Shown here: positions 6,249-7,394 of the stretch, one piece after another
Position numbering within the stretch: position 1 is the stretch's first letter
Layout of the letters: every line of letters starts with the position of its first letter
Assembly (NCBI GenBank): GCA_014378345.1
Contig: JACMNW010000367.1
Location: 1 to 7,394, forward strand
DNA length: 7,394 bases
Reading direction: 5' to 3'
DNA from: Pseudorhodobacter sp.
Lineage (GTDB): Bacteria; Pseudomonadota; Alphaproteobacteria; Rhodobacterales; Rhodobacteraceae
The notes under the pieces: model-generated
The model's database searches: none
What the model saw: only the letters and a program-made list of their open reading frames with translations
What the model was told of the DNA's origin: nothing
Translations under genes and position numbers: made by a program

Positions 6249-6393
6249 CGCGTGCGCTCCCCTTTAGGTCCGCGCCCTAACTAGGCGGCAATTACCGAAA
6301 ATTCGAGAGGTTTCTTTTGGGCACGGAAACCTTTTCTTCAGCACGCCCGTGCAAAGTTGTCCTTGGGTGTGAAATGACGAAGTGGGTGAAGAA
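6249..6393. promoter_or_regulatory. Divergent intergenic region with two inverted repeats
   Basis: These 145 bases separate the divergent carbonic anhydrase gene and the small helical-protein gene, so promoters for both should lie here. I could not fix either with confidence. Two inverted repeats stand out: AGGTTTC (6308-6314) with GAAACCT (6326-6332) around 11 bases, and GCACG-CC-CGTGC (6341-6352). Either could be a regulator site; neither matches an operator I can name. Confidence 0.4.
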
Positions 6394-6774
6394 ATGACCA
6401 ATGTAGCAGCGTTGCCGCTGGTAGAACGGGTACGCCAGGATGCGGAACCGATCGCCACGATCTATCGCAATCTGGGAACGTCCGCCGCCGAACAGGTGGT
6501 AACAAGGGCGCTTGCCGAACTTGGCCTTGCTATGGGCGGCTTGGCCCAGCAGGTGCGACTGCACGATCTGGCCGATGTATCGCGCCAGTTGCGCAAGGTG
6601 CAACGCATGGCCGAACAAATCGGCATGGTCAGCCTTGGTGCTGTGGCGGGTGATGCGCGTACCTGCTTTGACCGCAGCGATGTCACCGCGTTTTCTGCCG
6701 TTTGGGCACGGCTGATTAGGGTGGCCGAACGGTCGCTGACCACAGACCGCGATCTGCGCGATCAATCGGTTTGA
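6394..6774 (+). CDS. Small helical protein, faintly Hpt-like, upstream of the aminopeptidase gene
   Basis: I cannot assign a function to this 126-residue protein. It is mostly predicted helix and soluble, with no signal peptide or membrane segment. Residues about 55-85 (LHDLADVSRQLRKVQRMAEQ, then IGMVSLGAVAGDA) recall the pattern of a histidine phosphotransfer (Hpt) domain, where H-x-L-K-G-x-A-x-x-I/L-G is followed by a long helix. The phospho-accepting histidine is absent; the aligned segment reads RKVQRMAEQIG. If the resemblance is real, this would be a non-phosphorylatable Hpt-like fold. ATG 6394 follows GGTGAAG; an in-frame GTG at 6382 would add four residues. Codon use fits the surroundings and the antisense frame makes no sense as a protein. 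The aminopeptidase gene starts 104 bases downstream on the same strand, so they may be cotranscribed. Confidence 0.75.
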   Translation: MTNVAALPLVERVRQDAEPIATIYRNLGTSAAEQVVTRALAELGLAMGGLAQQVRLHDLADVSRQLRKVQRMAEQIGMVSLGAVAGDARTCFDRSDVTAFSAVWARLIRVAERSLTTDRDLRDQSV

Positions 6775-6816
6775 CGCTCAAGTGTCATGCAAGGCTTGCG
6801 GGCAGCGATGGTTGCG

Positions 6817-6863
6817 TTACGCTTCAGGGCGTAAATCGGCACGGGGCGTAAACCCCGGCCCCG
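6817..6863 (+). repeat. Repeated GCGTAA motifs and a GC-rich hairpin before the aminopeptidase gene
   Basis: TTACGC (6817-6822) and GCGTAA (6829-6834) form a perfect inverted repeat around 6 bases. GGGCGTAAA occurs twice, at 6827-6835 and 6844-6852, 17 bases apart. CGGGGC (6842-6847) pairs with GCCCCG (6858-6863) to make a stable hairpin ending 15 bases before the aminopeptidase ATG. There is no T run after the hairpin, so it is a poor terminator. An operator or a 5' leader structure is possible. Confidence 0.4.
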
Positions 6864-6878
6864 CATCCCGGACGCAGC

Positions 6879-7394
6879 ATGACCCCAACTTTCGCCGATC
6901 CCGCCAGCCCGTCGCGTGCTTTGCATGTGGTGTCAGCCGATAACCTGCAAAATTGGCTGGCACAACAGCCAACCCATTGGCAAAAATGGCTTTCCGGGCA
7001 ATCCTTTGACGCAAGCTTAGGCGAAACCCGGCTTTTGCCCGGTTCTGATGGTTCAATCAAAGCCGCCGTTACCGGCTTTGGTACCGCTAAATCGCGGCTA
7101 CGCACCCGCTTTGCACTTGCACGTGCATTCCAATTCCTGCCAGCGGGAAACTGGCACCTTGAGGGACCTTTAACCCAAGCCCAGTGCGATGAAGCAGCCC
7201 TTGCCGGACTTTTGTCCGCCTACCGCTTTGATCGCTACCGCCCCACCAAAACCGCTACCCCCCAAGCCCTGTTAAAGGCCCCCGAAGGCTGTGACGCCAC
7301 ACGCCTTATCGCCATGGCTACGGGTGAGTTCCTAACCCGCGATCTGATCAACACCCCTTCCTACGACATGGGGCCAGCCGAGCTTGAAGCCGCC
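6879..7394 (+). CDS. Leucyl aminopeptidase family protein (peptidase M17), N-terminal 172 codons
   Basis: M17 aminopeptidases remove N-terminal residues from peptides in the cytoplasm using two metal ions. From ATG 6879 the frame is open to the right edge. It starts MTPTFADPASPSRALHVVSA, and the N-terminal non-catalytic domain includes LLPGSDGSIKAAVTGFG (52-68), LARAFQFLPAGNWHLEG (79-95) and AALAGLLSAYRFDRYRP (106-122). The linker into the catalytic domain then follows: ATGEFLTRDLINTPSYDMGP, where DLINTP-x-DMGP is the family signature. The metal-binding and catalytic residues lie beyond the window. Family length is about 450-500, so roughly 60% is missing. The ribosome binding site is weak (CCGGA, 10 bases before ATG), but the N-terminus resembles relatives from Rhodobacterales. 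PepA and PepB subtypes cannot be told apart from this part alone, although the divergent N-domain favours the PepB-like group. Confidence 0.92.
   Translation, partial: MTPTFADPASPSRALHVVSADNLQNWLAQQPTHWQKWLSGQSFDASLGETRLLPGSDGSIKAAVTGFGTAKSRLRTRFALARAFQFLPAGNWHLEGPLTQAQCDEAALAGLLSAYRFDRYRPTKTATPQALLKAPEGCDATRLIAMATGEFLTRDLINTPSYDMGPAELEAA

Noticed and set aside
6292..6765. Minus-strand open frame of 157 codons opposite the small helical protein.
   Set aside because: No start signal or domain; the plus-strand frame has a plausible ribosome binding site and a coherent helical pattern, and sits in line with the aminopeptidase gene.
6842..6863. Intrinsic terminator between the helical-protein and aminopeptidase genes.
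   Set aside because: The hairpin is GC-rich but is followed by CATCCCGG and not by a T run.
1..7394. CRISPR array, tRNA or rRNA genes, prophage genes or a defence system.
   Set aside because: No regularly spaced repeats, tRNA-like cloverleaf, rRNA stretch or matching protein motifs were seen on either strand.

Overview
The window looks like chromosomal DNA of an alphaproteobacterium, most likely a marine Rhodobacterales (Roseobacter-type) species. This rests on the GC-rich, alphaproteobacterial-looking coding sequence, on the CobN, CobO, CobQ and beta-carbonic anhydrase sequences, on an M17 peptidase preceded by a small helical protein, and on an intergenic inverted repeat of a type I recall from Rhodobacteraceae. 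No genus can be given from the sequence alone.

Positions 1-5072 are a divergent cobalamin (vitamin B12) locus of the aerobic pathway. On the minus strand a cobalamin riboswitch (about 2674-2854) leads an operon of a DUF1636 cysteine-rich protein, cobW and cobN; cobN runs off the left edge. On the plus strand cobO (corrinoid adenosyltransferase) and cobQ (adenosylcobyric acid synthase) follow. Cobalt is inserted by CobN (with CobS and CobT, not in this window), the corrin is adenosylated by CobO, and four side chains are amidated by CobQ. CobW and the DUF1636 protein probably help with cobalt or Fe-S handling. The riboswitch lies on the minus strand only, so it should control cobalt insertion but not cobO-cobQ directly. 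A hairpin-forming intergenic repeat between cobO and cobQ abuts or contains the cobQ ribosome binding site.

Positions 5069-6248 (minus strand) are an inorganic-carbon module: a beta-carbonic anhydrase, then a decayed SbtA-type Na+/bicarbonate transporter gene of which only the last 47 codons survive, then an intact SbtB-like PII protein. The break in sbtA is sharp: directly upstream of the remnant is an in-frame stop and an AT-rich stretch that resembles an insertion-sequence end. This is the most unusual thing in the window. The transporter has been lost while its two partners remain open.

Positions 6249-7394 hold a 145-bp divergent intergenic region, a small helical protein faintly like an Hpt domain but without its histidine, a spacer with repeated GCGTAA motifs, and the first 172 codons of a leucyl aminopeptidase (M17) cut by the right edge. 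I saw no tRNA, rRNA, CRISPR array, prophage or complete mobile element. I did not recognise a wholly new system.
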